The notes under the pieces: generated by a model
The model's input: the letters and a program-made list of their open reading frames with translations, nothing else
What the model was told of the DNA's origin: nothing
Databases searched by the model: none
Shown: one piece after another, positions 22,315 to 30,536 of the stretch
Position numbering within the stretch: the stretch's first letter is position 1
Layout of the letters: every line of letters begins with the position of its first letter
Translations under genes and position numbers: made by a program
Assembly (NCBI GenBank): GCA_023255415.1
Contig: JALRIN010000024.1
Span: forward strand, 1 to 31,071
Direction: 5' to 3'
From: Cypionkella sp.
Lineage (GTDB): Bacteria > Pseudomonadota > Alphaproteobacteria > Rhodobacterales > Rhodobacteraceae
Length of the DNA stretch: 31,071 nucleotides

Positions 22315-23595
22315 ATGACCCAGATCGACGACCACCCGTTGCGCTATGCGCTTGTCAATGAATTGCACGCGCGCCCGTTTCCGGCCCTGCGCGCGCCCTG
22401 CGTGGCGGCCTATGTCGCGGTGAAACAGCCGCAAGAGGCGCAAAACCGCAACCGGGCCGAGGATATGGCGCATGTGCTGGCGCTGCTGGATCGCAACGGA
22501 TCGTCGCACCCGCAGCCTAATGCTACGCATTTTTCCGGCACCATCGGGCGGGCCGAGTTGAAATGGGAAAGCCACACCGAATTTGTGACCTATTCCGCCT
22601 TTAGCGAAGGCCTGCCCGCACGCCCCTTTGACCCCGACGAGATGGAGGTCTTTCCCGAAGATTGGCTGGCCCAGGCGCCCGGAGTGCGTTTGGCTTCGGT
22701 CTTGGTGCGGGTCGAGGTTCTGGGCGATGAAGCCGATTTGCTGGCCAAGCTGGACCAATGGTTTGTGGCCGAAAGCCTTGCGGTGGCGCGGGTGGTGGAT
22801 GGGGCTGCGGTGATCGCCGGTGATTTCAGGATTGATCCGGCGGGCCATATGCGCTTTGCGGTCTTTGTCAAACCCGACACCGGCGCGCGGCGGATCGGGC
22901 GGATTGTGCAGCGGCTCTGCGAGGTGGAAACCTATCGCGCCATGTCGATGCTGGGGCTGATGCGCGCGCGCGGGCTAACAGGCAAGCTGAACGCGCTTGA
23001 CCCACAACTTTCGGCGCTAGTCTCGGGCTTGGACAGCAACGCGCGGCCAGCCGAGGAAAACCTGCATGAGTTGCTGCGGATTTCGGCAGAATTAGAAAGT
23101 CTGGCAGTGCAGCATTCCTTCCGATTTGGAGCGACGGGGGCTTATGAAGCCATCGTCAACCAACGCATTGCAGCCCTGCGCGAAGAGCGCGTCGCCGGGC
23201 GGCAAAGCTTTGGCGAGTTCATGATGCGGCGCTATGATCCGGCGATGCGCACGGTGAAATCGGCCGAGGCGCGTCTGGTCTCGATGGCCGAACGCGCCAC
23301 CCGTGCGGCAGAGCTCTTGCGCACAAGGGTGGACGTTGAACGCTCGGCTCAGAACCAAAAGCTGTTGGAAAGCATGGACAAACGCGCCGATCTTGCACTG
23401 CGGTTGCAACATACCGTCGAAGGCCTGTCGGTGGTGGCGATCAGCTATTACGCGGTCTCGCTGGCGGCCTATGCTGTCTATCCGGTGACCGAGGCGCTGC
23501 ATATCAGCAAGGGCATGGCCACGGCGGTGCTGACGCCTTTGGTCGTCCTGGGGGTTTGGCTGGCGCTGCGGCGGATCAAGCGCGAGATGCGCTGA
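22315..23595 (+). CDS. DUF3422 family membrane protein
   Basis: The 426-residue product belongs to DUF3422, a family of alpha- and other proteobacterial proteins without known function. It opens with the conserved HPLRYALVNELHARPFPALRAP block (residues 7-28), carries a largely soluble region with EDMAHVLALLDR and WESHTEFVTYSAF, then a helical, Arg/Ala-rich stretch (about residues 270-370). It ends with two membrane segments (VVAISYYAVSLAAYAVYPV and MATAVLTPLVVLGVWLAL) and a basic tail. That suggests inner-membrane anchoring at the C-terminus. AAGG six bases before the ATG at 22315 sets the start. Its last 20 bases overlap the convergent asparaginase gene. Confidence 0.83.
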   Translation: MTQIDDHPLRYALVNELHARPFPALRAPCVAAYVAVKQPQEAQNRNRAEDMAHVLALLDRNGSSHPQPNATHFSGTIGRAELKWESHTEFVTYSAFSEGLPARPFDPDEMEVFPEDWLAQAPGVRLASVLVRVEVLGDEADLLAKLDQWFVAESLAVARVVDGAAVIAGDFRIDPAGHMRFAVFVKPDTGARRIGRIVQRLCEVETYRAMSMLGLMRARGLTGKLNALDPQLSALVSGLDSNARPAEENLHELLRISAELESLAVQHSFRFGATGAYEAIVNQRIAALREERVAGRQSFGEFMMRRYDPAMRTVKSAEARLVSMAERATRAAELLRTRVDVERSAQNQKLLESMDKRADLALRLQHTVEGLSVVAISYYAVSLAAYAVYPVTEALHISKGMATAVLTPLVVLGVWLALRRIKREMR

Positions 23596-24517
23596 TCTCG
23601 CCGCAGATCACGCGGGCAAGGGCTGCGTCGCGCTGGGCTTCTGGCAGGCTTAGAACATGCGCAAGCTTGGTATAGGCCGCCTCTGGCGTCATGTCGCCGC
23701 CGTCGATCACGCCGCATTCTACCATCAGATTGCCCGCAGCATAGGTGCCCAGACTGACCCCGCCCTCAGAGCTTTGGCTGACCGCGATCATCAGCGTGCC
23801 GCGCTGTCTGGCGCTGCGTAAGGCTGCGGCGATCTCGGGCGTCTCGGGCAGGGTGCCTGCGCCAAACACCCGCAGCACCACGCCGTCGCAGTGGCTCAGG
23901 GCATGGGCGATCAGCTCGGGGGACTGGCCCGGTGCCATGGTCAGGATCGCAAGCTTGCTGGGCTGATAGGCGACCCGCTGCAGAGCATCCCCAGCCTGCC
24001 AAGGCGGGGCCGTTGCTGGACTGGCGGTAAAGGCGGCTGCGGCCGAGGAATGCGCCTTGCGCAGCCGCGCGCCATGCAGCAAACGCCCGGCAAATTGCAC
24101 CCAGACGCCGGCAGGCGCGCTTTGTGCAGCCACAATCGCATCCGACAGGTTCGCGACCCCATCGCTGCCCGCCAGCGTCAGCGGCAGCATCGAGCCGGTT
24201 AAAATCACCGGACGGCACAGACCCGCCAGCGCAAAACAAAGCGCTGCGGCGGTAAAGGCCAGCGTGTCGGTGCCATGGGTGACGACAAAGCCGTCATAGC
24301 GCGCCTGGCCTGCCTCGATCGCTGCGGTAATGCGGTTCCAATCTGCGGGGGTTGCGTTGGCACTGTCGATCAGCGGCGCAAGCGGCAGCAGGGTGATCTG
24401 GGCGGTCGGGGCAAGCTTTGCCAAGGCGGCCTCAAGCACGCCAGCGCGCGGGGCAAAGCCGATCTCGGTTTGCGCCATGCCAATGGTGCCACCGGTATGG
24501 ATCAATAGCAGATGCAT
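23576..24517 (-). CDS. L-asparaginase, type I-like
   Basis: Asparaginases hydrolyse L-asparagine to aspartate and ammonia. The 313-residue protein has no signal peptide, so it is cytosolic. The catalytic features are Thr11 in IHTGGTIGM, the second-site Thr83/Asp84 in VVTHGTDTLAF, and Lys154 in HGARLRKAHSS. VILTGSMLPL near 104 and DGVVLRVFGAGTLPE near 211 are also typical. Activity on glutamine or other amides is possible. It lies 59 bases after the transporter permease gene on the same strand and could be the last gene of that transcript. The 3' end overlaps the convergent DUF3422 gene by 20 bases. Confidence 0.9.
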   Translation of the reverse strand: MHLLLIHTGGTIGMAQTEIGFAPRAGVLEAALAKLAPTAQITLLPLAPLIDSANATPADWNRITAAIEAGQARYDGFVVTHGTDTLAFTAAALCFALAGLCRPVILTGSMLPLTLAGSDGVANLSDAIVAAQSAPAGVWVQFAGRLLHGARLRKAHSSAAAAFTASPATAPPWQAGDALQRVAYQPSKLAILTMAPGQSPELIAHALSHCDGVVLRVFGAGTLPETPEIAAALRSARQRGTLMIAVSQSSEGGVSLGTYAAGNLMVECGVIDGGDMTPEAAYTKLAHVLSLPEAQRDAALARVICGEISASRA

Positions 24518-24576
24518 GCAAAATGCCCCCTGAAGCTTGCAGAGCTTTTGCGTAGTTTCAAAGCGTGGCGCAAGCT

Positions 24577-25488
24577 TTACCTGCCGCGAATGCGCGGATC
24601 CAGCGCATCGCGCAAACCGTCACCGATATAGTTTACCGATAAAACCGTCAGCGAAATCGCCACACCCGGCCAGATCACGCGTTCGGGATAGATCTGCATA
24701 TATGACAGCCCATCATACAAAAGCCGCCCCCAGGTCGGGAAATCGGGCGGAAAGCCAAGGCCAAGGAAAGACAGCACAGATTCGGTGATGATCGCCTCGG
24801 CCACCCCCAAAGTCGCCGCCACCATCACCGGCGAGACCACATTGGGCAGGATATGGCGCAGAATGATCCGGCGAGGGATCGCCCCGATCGACCGCGCCGC
24901 CAGCACATATTCACGCTCTTTCAGCGCCAGCACCTCGCCGCGCACAATCCGTGCCGCCTGCATCCAAGAGGTGACCCCAATCGCAAAGACGATCAGCAAA
25001 AACGCCCCCATCTCGGGCCCCACAATCCGCGCGATGCGGTCGCGAAACAGCATCACCATCACCAGCAAAAGCGGGATCAGTGGCAGGGCCAGAAACATAT
25101 CGGTCAGCCGCATCAAGGGCCCATCCAGCCGTTTGAAATAGCCCGCCAGAATGCCAATGGTGGTGCCGACAAAAATCGCGATCATCATCGCGACAAAGCC
25201 CACCGCCAAAGACACTTTGCCCGCATCCAGCATCCGCGCCAGCATATCTCGGCCCAGCTGATCGGTGCCCAATGGAAAGCGCCACGACGGGCCTTGGTTT
25301 TTCAGCATGATCGCCTTGGCGACCGACAGCTTTTCCGGCACCCAGAAAAACGGCCCCAAAACCACCGCGACAATCAGCGTGCCCAGCACGATCAGCCCAA
25401 ACAAAGCGCCCTTATGGGTGCGAAATTGCTGCCAGATCGCCAGCATTTGGCTGGCAGGTTTTTCAATCGCTGTGGTGGCGTCAGTCAT
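24577..25488 (-). CDS. Oligopeptide/dipeptide ABC transporter permease (DppC/OppC type)
   Basis: This is one of the two inner-membrane permeases of the five-gene peptide importer. The 303-residue protein has the OppC-type N-terminal domain with the first helix (GALFGLIVLGTLIVAVVLGP), then KNQGPSWRFPLGTDQLGRDM, a hallmark of DppC proteins. About five more helices follow, with the EAA loop REYVLAARSIGAIPRRIILR near residue 193 that docks on the ATPases. It ends with SVLSFLGLGFPPDFPTWGRL and RDALDPRIRGR. The start overlaps the end of the dppB-type gene by eight bases, a coupled pair. The substrate cannot be read from the permease. Confidence 0.93.
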   Translation of the reverse strand: MTDATTAIEKPASQMLAIWQQFRTHKGALFGLIVLGTLIVAVVLGPFFWVPEKLSVAKAIMLKNQGPSWRFPLGTDQLGRDMLARMLDAGKVSLAVGFVAMMIAIFVGTTIGILAGYFKRLDGPLMRLTDMFLALPLIPLLLVMVMLFRDRIARIVGPEMGAFLLIVFAIGVTSWMQAARIVRGEVLALKEREYVLAARSIGAIPRRIILRHILPNVVSPVMVAATLGVAEAIITESVLSFLGLGFPPDFPTWGRLLYDGLSYMQIYPERVIWPGVAISLTVLSVNYIGDGLRDALDPRIRGR

Positions 25489-26488
25489 AGCGGATCCTCG
25501 GGTCGAGAAGGCCGTAAAGCACGTCGGCGATCAGGTTGAAAAGCACGATCAGGATCGCGAAGATAAAGGCAAGCGTCTGCACCATCGGCAAATCATTGGC
25601 GTGAATCGCCCCAATCAGCGCCGAACCAATGCCCGAGACGCCAAACAGATTCTCGGTGATAATCGCCCCGCCAAAGATCGAAGGGATGCCAAGCGCGATC
25701 ACGGTGACCACCGGGATCATCGAATTGCGCAGCACATGTTTCAGCACCACCGTGCGTTCCGACATGCCCTTGGCGCGCGCGGTGCGCACGTAGTCCTGGC
25801 CCATGTTCTCTAGCATCGACGAGCGCATATAGCGGCTGATCGCGGCGGCATTGGCCAGCCCCAAAGTCATCACCGGCAGCGTCATCTGCCGCACTTGCTG
25901 CCAGAATGTCTCCCAATCGGTGACGTTCAAGGTGGTGTCATATTTGGTTGGGAACCAGCCAAACCCCACCGCAAAGATGATGATAAACAGCGTGCCCGAA
26001 AAGAAGGTCGGCACTGAAAACCCGATCATCGCCAGCAAAGTGCCCAGCTGATCAAAGATCGAATACTGCCGATAGGCCGAATAGATGCCAATCGGCACCG
26101 CGATCAAAATCCCCACCAAATAGGCGGTGCCAATCACGGTCAGCGTTTGCGGCAGGCGTTGCACAATTACGTCGAACACCGGCGAGCGGGTCTGATAGCT
26201 GATGATCCTCTGCATGCCTTCGGCGTAATGGCTGCCAAAGATCGCATCAATGCCGGTCAAAGGCTCGACATAGAAAAACTGTTTCAACCAAAGGGCATAG
26301 CGCACATAGACCGGCTGATTAACCCCCATGGCTTCAAGAATTTTAACCCGCACTTCGGCAGGCACGGTCAGCGGAATTTCCGAAGCAGGGCTGCCCGGCG
26401 CCAGATCGACCAGAAAAAATATCACAAGGCTGATCAAGAGAAGCGTCGGGATTGCCAGCAGCAATCGTCGAAGCGTGAAGGTAAGCAT
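25481..26488 (-). CDS. Oligopeptide/dipeptide ABC transporter permease (DppB/OppB type)
   Basis: This is the partner permease to the gene at 24577-25488. The 335-residue protein begins with the DppB-type first helix (LLLAIPTLLLISLVIFFLVDLAPGSP). It then has a periplasmic loop and about five more helices. The EAA loop QDYVRTARAKGMSERTVVLK lies near residue 229, followed by GIPSIFGGAIITENLFGV and DPRIRYD at the end, all typical. Its ATG is 67 bases downstream of the binding-protein gene, with a hairpin in that gap, so it is probably made at a lower level than the binding protein. The stop overlaps the next gene's start by eight bases. Confidence 0.93.
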   Translation of the reverse strand: MLTFTLRRLLLAIPTLLLISLVIFFLVDLAPGSPASEIPLTVPAEVRVKILEAMGVNQPVYVRYALWLKQFFYVEPLTGIDAIFGSHYAEGMQRIISYQTRSPVFDVIVQRLPQTLTVIGTAYLVGILIAVPIGIYSAYRQYSIFDQLGTLLAMIGFSVPTFFSGTLFIIIFAVGFGWFPTKYDTTLNVTDWETFWQQVRQMTLPVMTLGLANAAAISRYMRSSMLENMGQDYVRTARAKGMSERTVVLKHVLRNSMIPVVTVIALGIPSIFGGAIITENLFGVSGIGSALIGAIHANDLPMVQTLAFIFAILIVLFNLIADVLYGLLDPRIRYD

Positions 26489-26522
26489 GGCGGCGCCTCT
26501 CGCAAGCAGACTTCAGGGGAAT

Positions 26523-26546
26523 GGGCGGGGAGAGTGCCCCCCGCCC
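26523..26546 (-). other. Intercistronic hairpin after the binding-protein gene
   Basis: GGGCGGGG and CCCCGCCC pair perfectly over eight bases around an eight-base loop, starting about 10 bases after the binding-protein stop on the minus strand. There is no T run. Such hairpins often protect the upstream message from 3' exonucleases and raise binding-protein output relative to the permeases. Confidence 0.6.
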
Positions 26547-26555
26547 AAAGTTAGA

Positions 26556-28256
26556 TCACTTAACGCGGAACCAATCTTGCACGTTCCACATTTCGGTGTC
26601 CCAAGTGTTCAGGTTCACCCCACCCAATGCGTTCGAGGCAGCCGAGAGACGGCCACGATCGACCAGCGGCACGATAACCATCGAATCTTTGGTCAGCATG
26701 TCGTTCATCTTTTTAGCAAGCTCTGCGCGCTTGGCCATATCCGAGGTTTTGCCCATTTCGGCGACCAGAGCATCATAGGCCGGATCGCAGAAACGGTTGA
26801 TGTTTTCACCCTGCCACTGATTTTCGGGGCCGGGGATCTTGTTGCACAGATAGCTGGCCAGATAGGGCTCTGGATCGGTGCCGTCAAAGTTGTTGGCATA
26901 CATTTCAACGTCTGCGTAGAACTTCTGGAAGGTATCGGGCGAACCCGCATCACCGCCAAAGAACACCGAAGCGTCCACGTTCTTCAGCTCGACATCCGCG
27001 CCCAGTTCCGTCCACCAATCCTTGATCAAAGCCTGGAAGTCCTGACGCACAGGGTTGGTCGAGGTTTGGTAAAGGATATGCAGCTTGCGGCCATCTTTTT
27101 CGCGCACGCCATCAGCGCCGGGAACCCAGCCTGCGTCATCCAGCAGCTTTTTCGCGCCTTCCATGTCCTGCGCGATACAGCCGGTGTTGTCGGAGGCAAA
27201 CAGCTCGGGCGCTGGCACCAGGTTGCAGGTTGGACGACCCGCATTGCCGTAACCGACATCGACAAGGATCTGACGGTCAATCGCTTTGGACAAAGCCGTG
27301 CGCACGTTGATATCCGACAGGATCGGGTGCGGATGCTTGGTGGTCGAACGCTCGCCCTCTGCCAGATCTGGCGAAGGATCGGTCATATTCATCTCGATCC
27401 GCTCGACCAGCGTGCCAAACCCGTTGACGAATTTGCCTTTGCCGCCGGTCGCCATCTGAGCCTGCAGCTCTGGGTTGATCTGGGTGTTCCAGGCATAGTC
27501 GAATTCGCCGGTCTGCATCACAGCGCGGGCAGCAGATTCTGCATCGCCGCCGCCTTTGACAACCATTTTCGCAAAGGCTGGCTTGGCTGGGTCGCGGTAG
27601 TTCGGGTTGGCTTCCAGCGTCACCGTGTCGTTGGTTTTGAATTCAACAACGCGGAAGGGGCCGGTGCCGATTGGGTTAAAGTTCTGCTCGGTGCAGGTCG
27701 AAGCGGCTGCACCGATGCAAGCGGCAAACTGTGCCTTTTGCAGGATTGGCGAGGTGCCGCCCACGAAGGCCTGATAGGGGTTCGGTTTTGGACCGTCAAA
27801 GTGAATGACAACGGTCTGATCGTCTGGGGTGTCGATCGCCGTGATGCCTTCATAGCGCGCGGCCTGCGCGCAGCCGCCATCGGGGGCGGTGCAATATTCA
27901 TAGGTGAATTTCGCGTCAGCCGAGGTCACTGGCGTGCCATCCGACCACAACAGGCCTGGCTTCAGCTTCCAGGTGATGCTGGTCAGATCGGCCGAGATGC
28001 CGCCGTTTTCAACCGTTGGCACGCTTTCGGCCAAGCGCGGGAAGACCACGCCTTTTTCGTCAAAGCCCGCCATGCCTTCCAGCACGATCGACGCGTTTTC
28101 AACGTCTTTGGTGCCCGAGGACAGATAGGGGTTGAGCGTCGACGGTGCTTGGGCGTAAAGAATATTCACCGTGCCATCGCTGCCGCGTTCGGCAAAAGCT
28201 GCAGGCGCAAAGGCAAAGGCGCAGGCAGCACCCAAAAGGGCTGTCTTGAGTTTCAT
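26556..28256 (-). CDS. Peptide ABC transporter periplasmic substrate-binding protein (family 5)
   Basis: This family 5 binding protein captures peptides, or in some cases opines or nickel complexes, in the periplasm and delivers them to the permease pair. The 566-residue product has a Sec signal (MKLKTALLGAACAFAFAPA, cleavage near AFA-ER at 22). Family blocks follow: NILYAQAPSTLNPYLS near 31, ITWKLKPGLLWSDGTPVTSA near 94, NPYQAFVGGTSPIL near 157, the FNPIGTGPFRVVEFKTNDTV block near 193, and LSDINVRTALSKAIDRQILV near 316. AAGGAG seven bases before the ATG is a strong ribosome site. It is the third gene in the operon. The ATG overlaps the ATPase stop by four bases. Cys pairs suggest disulfides. 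Ligand unknown. Confidence 0.93.
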   Translation of the reverse strand: MKLKTALLGAACAFAFAPAAFAERGSDGTVNILYAQAPSTLNPYLSSGTKDVENASIVLEGMAGFDEKGVVFPRLAESVPTVENGGISADLTSITWKLKPGLLWSDGTPVTSADAKFTYEYCTAPDGGCAQAARYEGITAIDTPDDQTVVIHFDGPKPNPYQAFVGGTSPILQKAQFAACIGAAASTCTEQNFNPIGTGPFRVVEFKTNDTVTLEANPNYRDPAKPAFAKMVVKGGGDAESAARAVMQTGEFDYAWNTQINPELQAQMATGGKGKFVNGFGTLVERIEMNMTDPSPDLAEGERSTTKHPHPILSDINVRTALSKAIDRQILVDVGYGNAGRPTCNLVPAPELFASDNTGCIAQDMEGAKKLLDDAGWVPGADGVREKDGRKLHILYQTSTNPVRQDFQALIKDWWTELGADVELKNVDASVFFGGDAGSPDTFQKFYADVEMYANNFDGTDPEPYLASYLCNKIPGPENQWQGENINRFCDPAYDALVAEMGKTSDMAKRAELAKKMNDMLTKDSMVIVPLVDRGRLSAASNALGGVNLNTWDTEMWNVQDWFRVK

Positions 28257-29305
28257 TTTGTCTCTCCTTGTTGATTAAGCTCTGTGGCCTCGACACTGGC
28301 GGTTGATCCGACAGCAGTGTTGTCTTCATAAAGGAAACAGGCGACCTGACGGCCGGGCTGAACCTCTATAAGCTCGGGTTTTTCCTGATGGCAGCGCGCA
28401 AAAGCCTTGGGGCAGCGGGTGCAAAAGTTGCAGCCCTTGGGCGGGTTCGCAGGCGAGGGCACATCGCCCTGCAGGATGATCCGTTCGCGCCGCGCGCGGT
28501 TGGGATCGGGTTCGTTGACCGCCGAAAGCAAAGCCTCGGCATAGGGGTGCAGCGGGTTGGCAAACAGCGCATCGCGCGGTGACAGTTCTGCAATGCGGCC
28601 CAGATACATCACCGCCACGCGGTCGGCGATATGGCGCACCATCGACAGATCATGGCTGATGAACAGATAGGTCAGGCCCAGCCGTTCTTGCAGATCTTCC
28701 AGCAGATTGACCACCTGCGCCTGGATCGAGACATCCAGCGCCGCAATCGGTTCGTCGCAGACGATGAATTTCGGGTTCAGCGCCAGCGCGCGGGCAATGC
28801 CGATACGCTGGCGCTGCCCACCAGAAAACTCATGCGGAAAGCGGTTGGCAAAGCGGCGGTTCAACCCCACCGCATCCATCAGTTCCAACACCCGTTCCAT
28901 CCGGCGATCTGCCGACCAATCGGTATGTTCCACCAAGGGTTCCGAGATGATGCCCGCCACCGTCATCCGTGGGTTCAGGCTGGCTTGCGGGTCTTGAAAC
29001 ACCATCTGCATGCTCGGGCGTTTCTTGCGCAGCGCTTCGGGGTCAAGCGTGGCGATATCTTCGCCACCAATCACCACAGCCCCCGCCGTGGGCTCGTAAA
29101 GCCGCAGCAAAGCGCGGCCCACAGTAGATTTGCCGCAGCCAGATTCGCCAACCAGCCCCAGGGTTTCGCCCTCAAGAATGTTGAACGACACGCCATCCAC
29201 CGCTTTGACATTGCCAGTATGGCGGCGCAGCACGCCCGAATAGATCGGGAAATACATCTTCAGATCGCTGACCTCGACCAAAGGTTTAGTGGTTTGATCA
29301 AGCAT
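28253..29305 (-). CDS. Oligopeptide/dipeptide ABC transporter ATPase (DppF/OppF type)
   Basis: This is the second ATPase of the importer. The 350-residue protein carries Walker A GESGCGKS at 53-60, the Q-loop FQDPQASLNPRMT near 103, the signature SGGQRQR at 161, Walker B IVCDEPIAALD at 181 and the switch His in LFISHDLSMVR near 219. The C-terminal oligopeptide-transporter domain has the CNFCTRCPKAFARC Cys cluster, which in relatives can hold an iron-sulfur centre. The start at 29305 is chosen because GGAGG lies six bases upstream; a longer frame is antisense-like. It overlaps the dppD-type gene by eight bases and the binding-protein gene by four. Confidence 0.94.
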   Translation of the reverse strand: MLDQTTKPLVEVSDLKMYFPIYSGVLRRHTGNVKAVDGVSFNILEGETLGLVGESGCGKSTVGRALLRLYEPTAGAVVIGGEDIATLDPEALRKKRPSMQMVFQDPQASLNPRMTVAGIISEPLVEHTDWSADRRMERVLELMDAVGLNRRFANRFPHEFSGGQRQRIGIARALALNPKFIVCDEPIAALDVSIQAQVVNLLEDLQERLGLTYLFISHDLSMVRHIADRVAVMYLGRIAELSPRDALFANPLHPYAEALLSAVNEPDPNRARRERIILQGDVPSPANPPKGCNFCTRCPKAFARCHQEKPELIEVQPGRQVACFLYEDNTAVGSTASVEATELNQQGETK

Positions 29306-30308
29306 CGCGCGCCTCCGCAGTCCAGTGACAGGCGACATCATGGTTTTCATCAACCAGGCCGCCTGCAACCGCGCGGCGCTGGGGGTTCTCGGCCTCGCAG
29401 CGCGCAAAGGCATGGGCGCAGCGCGCGCGGAACGAACAGGCCACCGGCGCGGACATGATGATCGGCGGCTGGCCTTCAATCACCTGCAAGCGCGCCTCAC
29501 GCGCGCCCGACATCGAGGGAATGGTTTTCAACAGCGCCCGGGTATAGGGGTGCTGCGGGTTGGCAAACAGATCGTTCACCGGCGCCTGTTCGACAATCTG
29601 GCCGCCATACATCACCATCACCCGATCAGCGATGGCCGCAATCACGCCCAGATCATGGGTGATCCAGATGATCGCCATGCCCAGCTTTTGTCGCAGCTCT
29701 TTGACCAGTTCCAGGATCTGCGCCTGAATGGTGACATCCAGCGCGGTCGTAGGCTCGTCGGCAATCAGCACATCGGGGTCGCAAGCCAGCGCAATCGCGA
29801 TCATCACCCGCTGGCGCATGCCGCCGGAAAACTGATGCGGATAGTTGTTCAAGCGATTGGACGCATCGGGAATGCCGACCAGCTCTAACAGCTCGACCGC
29901 CCGCGCCCGGGCTTGTGGTTTGGTCATGCCCATGTGGCGGCGCAATGGCTCCATGATCTGAAAGCCAATGCTGAACACCGGATTTAGGCTGGTCATCGGG
30001 TCTTGGAACACAAAGCCCACCTTGGCGCCACGGACATCGCGCAGATCATCAGCCGAGATTTTCAAAAGATCACGGTCGCCCAAAAGCACCTGACCTTCGC
30101 GGATCTCGGCAGGGGGCGAGGGAAGCAAGCCGATCAAGGACATCATCGTCACAGACTTGCCAGAACCACTTTCACCGACAACGCCCAAAAGTTCACCGCG
30201 TTTCAAATGGAAGCTTACTGAATTCACAGCATGCACTTCGCCCCCGCGGGTGCGGAACACTGTCTTCAGCCCCTTCACGTCAAGAACGTGCATCGCCCCA
30301 TCGGGCAT
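29298..30308 (-). CDS. Oligopeptide/dipeptide ABC transporter ATPase (DppD/OppD type)
   Basis: First gene of the transporter operon. The 336-residue protein has Walker A GESGSGKS at 45-52, Q-loop FQDPMTSLNPVF near 101, signature SGGMRQR at 161, Walker B VLIADEPTTALD at 180 and WITHDLGVIAAIADRV. It ends with the oligopeptide-transporter domain and its CSFRARCAHAFARC Cys cluster. The start is either 30308 (MPDGAMHVL) or the inner Met at 30293; both have G-rich ribosome sites and the longer form is used here. The order ATPase, ATPase, binding protein, permease, permease differs from the common binding-protein-first order of dpp operons. A palindrome upstream at 30372-30413 may control it. Confidence 0.93.
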   Translation of the reverse strand: MPDGAMHVLDVKGLKTVFRTRGGEVHAVNSVSFHLKRGELLGVVGESGSGKSVTMMSLIGLLPSPPAEIREGQVLLGDRDLLKISADDLRDVRGAKVGFVFQDPMTSLNPVFSIGFQIMEPLRRHMGMTKPQARARAVELLELVGIPDASNRLNNYPHQFSGGMRQRVMIAIALACDPDVLIADEPTTALDVTIQAQILELVKELRQKLGMAIIWITHDLGVIAAIADRVMVMYGGQIVEQAPVNDLFANPQHPYTRALLKTIPSMSGAREARLQVIEGQPPIIMSAPVACSFRARCAHAFARCEAENPQRRAVAGGLVDENHDVACHWTAEARDA

Positions 30309-30371
30309 AGGTAACCCCCAAGTTTTTGTTTTTCTTTCTTATTCTTGTCGCAGCGATGTTTCCCGCCTTGA

Positions 30372-30413
30372 ATTGATAGGGGAAGTCTTTCTGATTTCCC
30401 TCTAGGTATCAAT
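30372..30413. promoter_or_regulatory. Palindrome in the divergent transporter/argE promoter region
   Basis: ATTGATA at 30372-30378 and its exact reverse complement TATCAAT at 30407-30413 flank an inner GGGAA/TTCCC pairing (30380-30384 and 30396-30400). The dyad is centred in the 228-base gap between the two divergent genes, 64 bases from the dppD-type start and 123 from the argE-type start. It could be a regulator site for one or both. The A-rich stretch 30318-30350 next to the transporter start is otherwise unremarkable. Confidence 0.45.
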
Positions 30414-30483
30414 CCCGAAATTTGACCGAATAACAGAAATATTTTCCAACACTCTGCCAGATTGCTTGGGCTTTTTGTGCGCC

Positions 30484-30489
30484 TTGACA
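30484..30489 (+). promoter_or_regulatory. Possible -35 element of the argE-type gene
   Basis: A perfect TTGACA occurs 47 bases before the ATG at 30537. The expected -10 position 17 bases on (30507-30512, CAGGCT) matches poorly, so only the -35 half is convincing. Confidence 0.3.
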
Positions 30490-30536
30490 CCTAGCGCGGC
30501 GCGGCACAGGCTCTGCGGGAAAGAACGGGGTAGAGC

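Noticed and set aside
26328..28274. A 648-codon plus-strand open frame opposite the transporter genes
   Set aside because: It lies antisense to the binding-protein gene, whose signal peptide and family blocks are clear, and has no recognisable domain.
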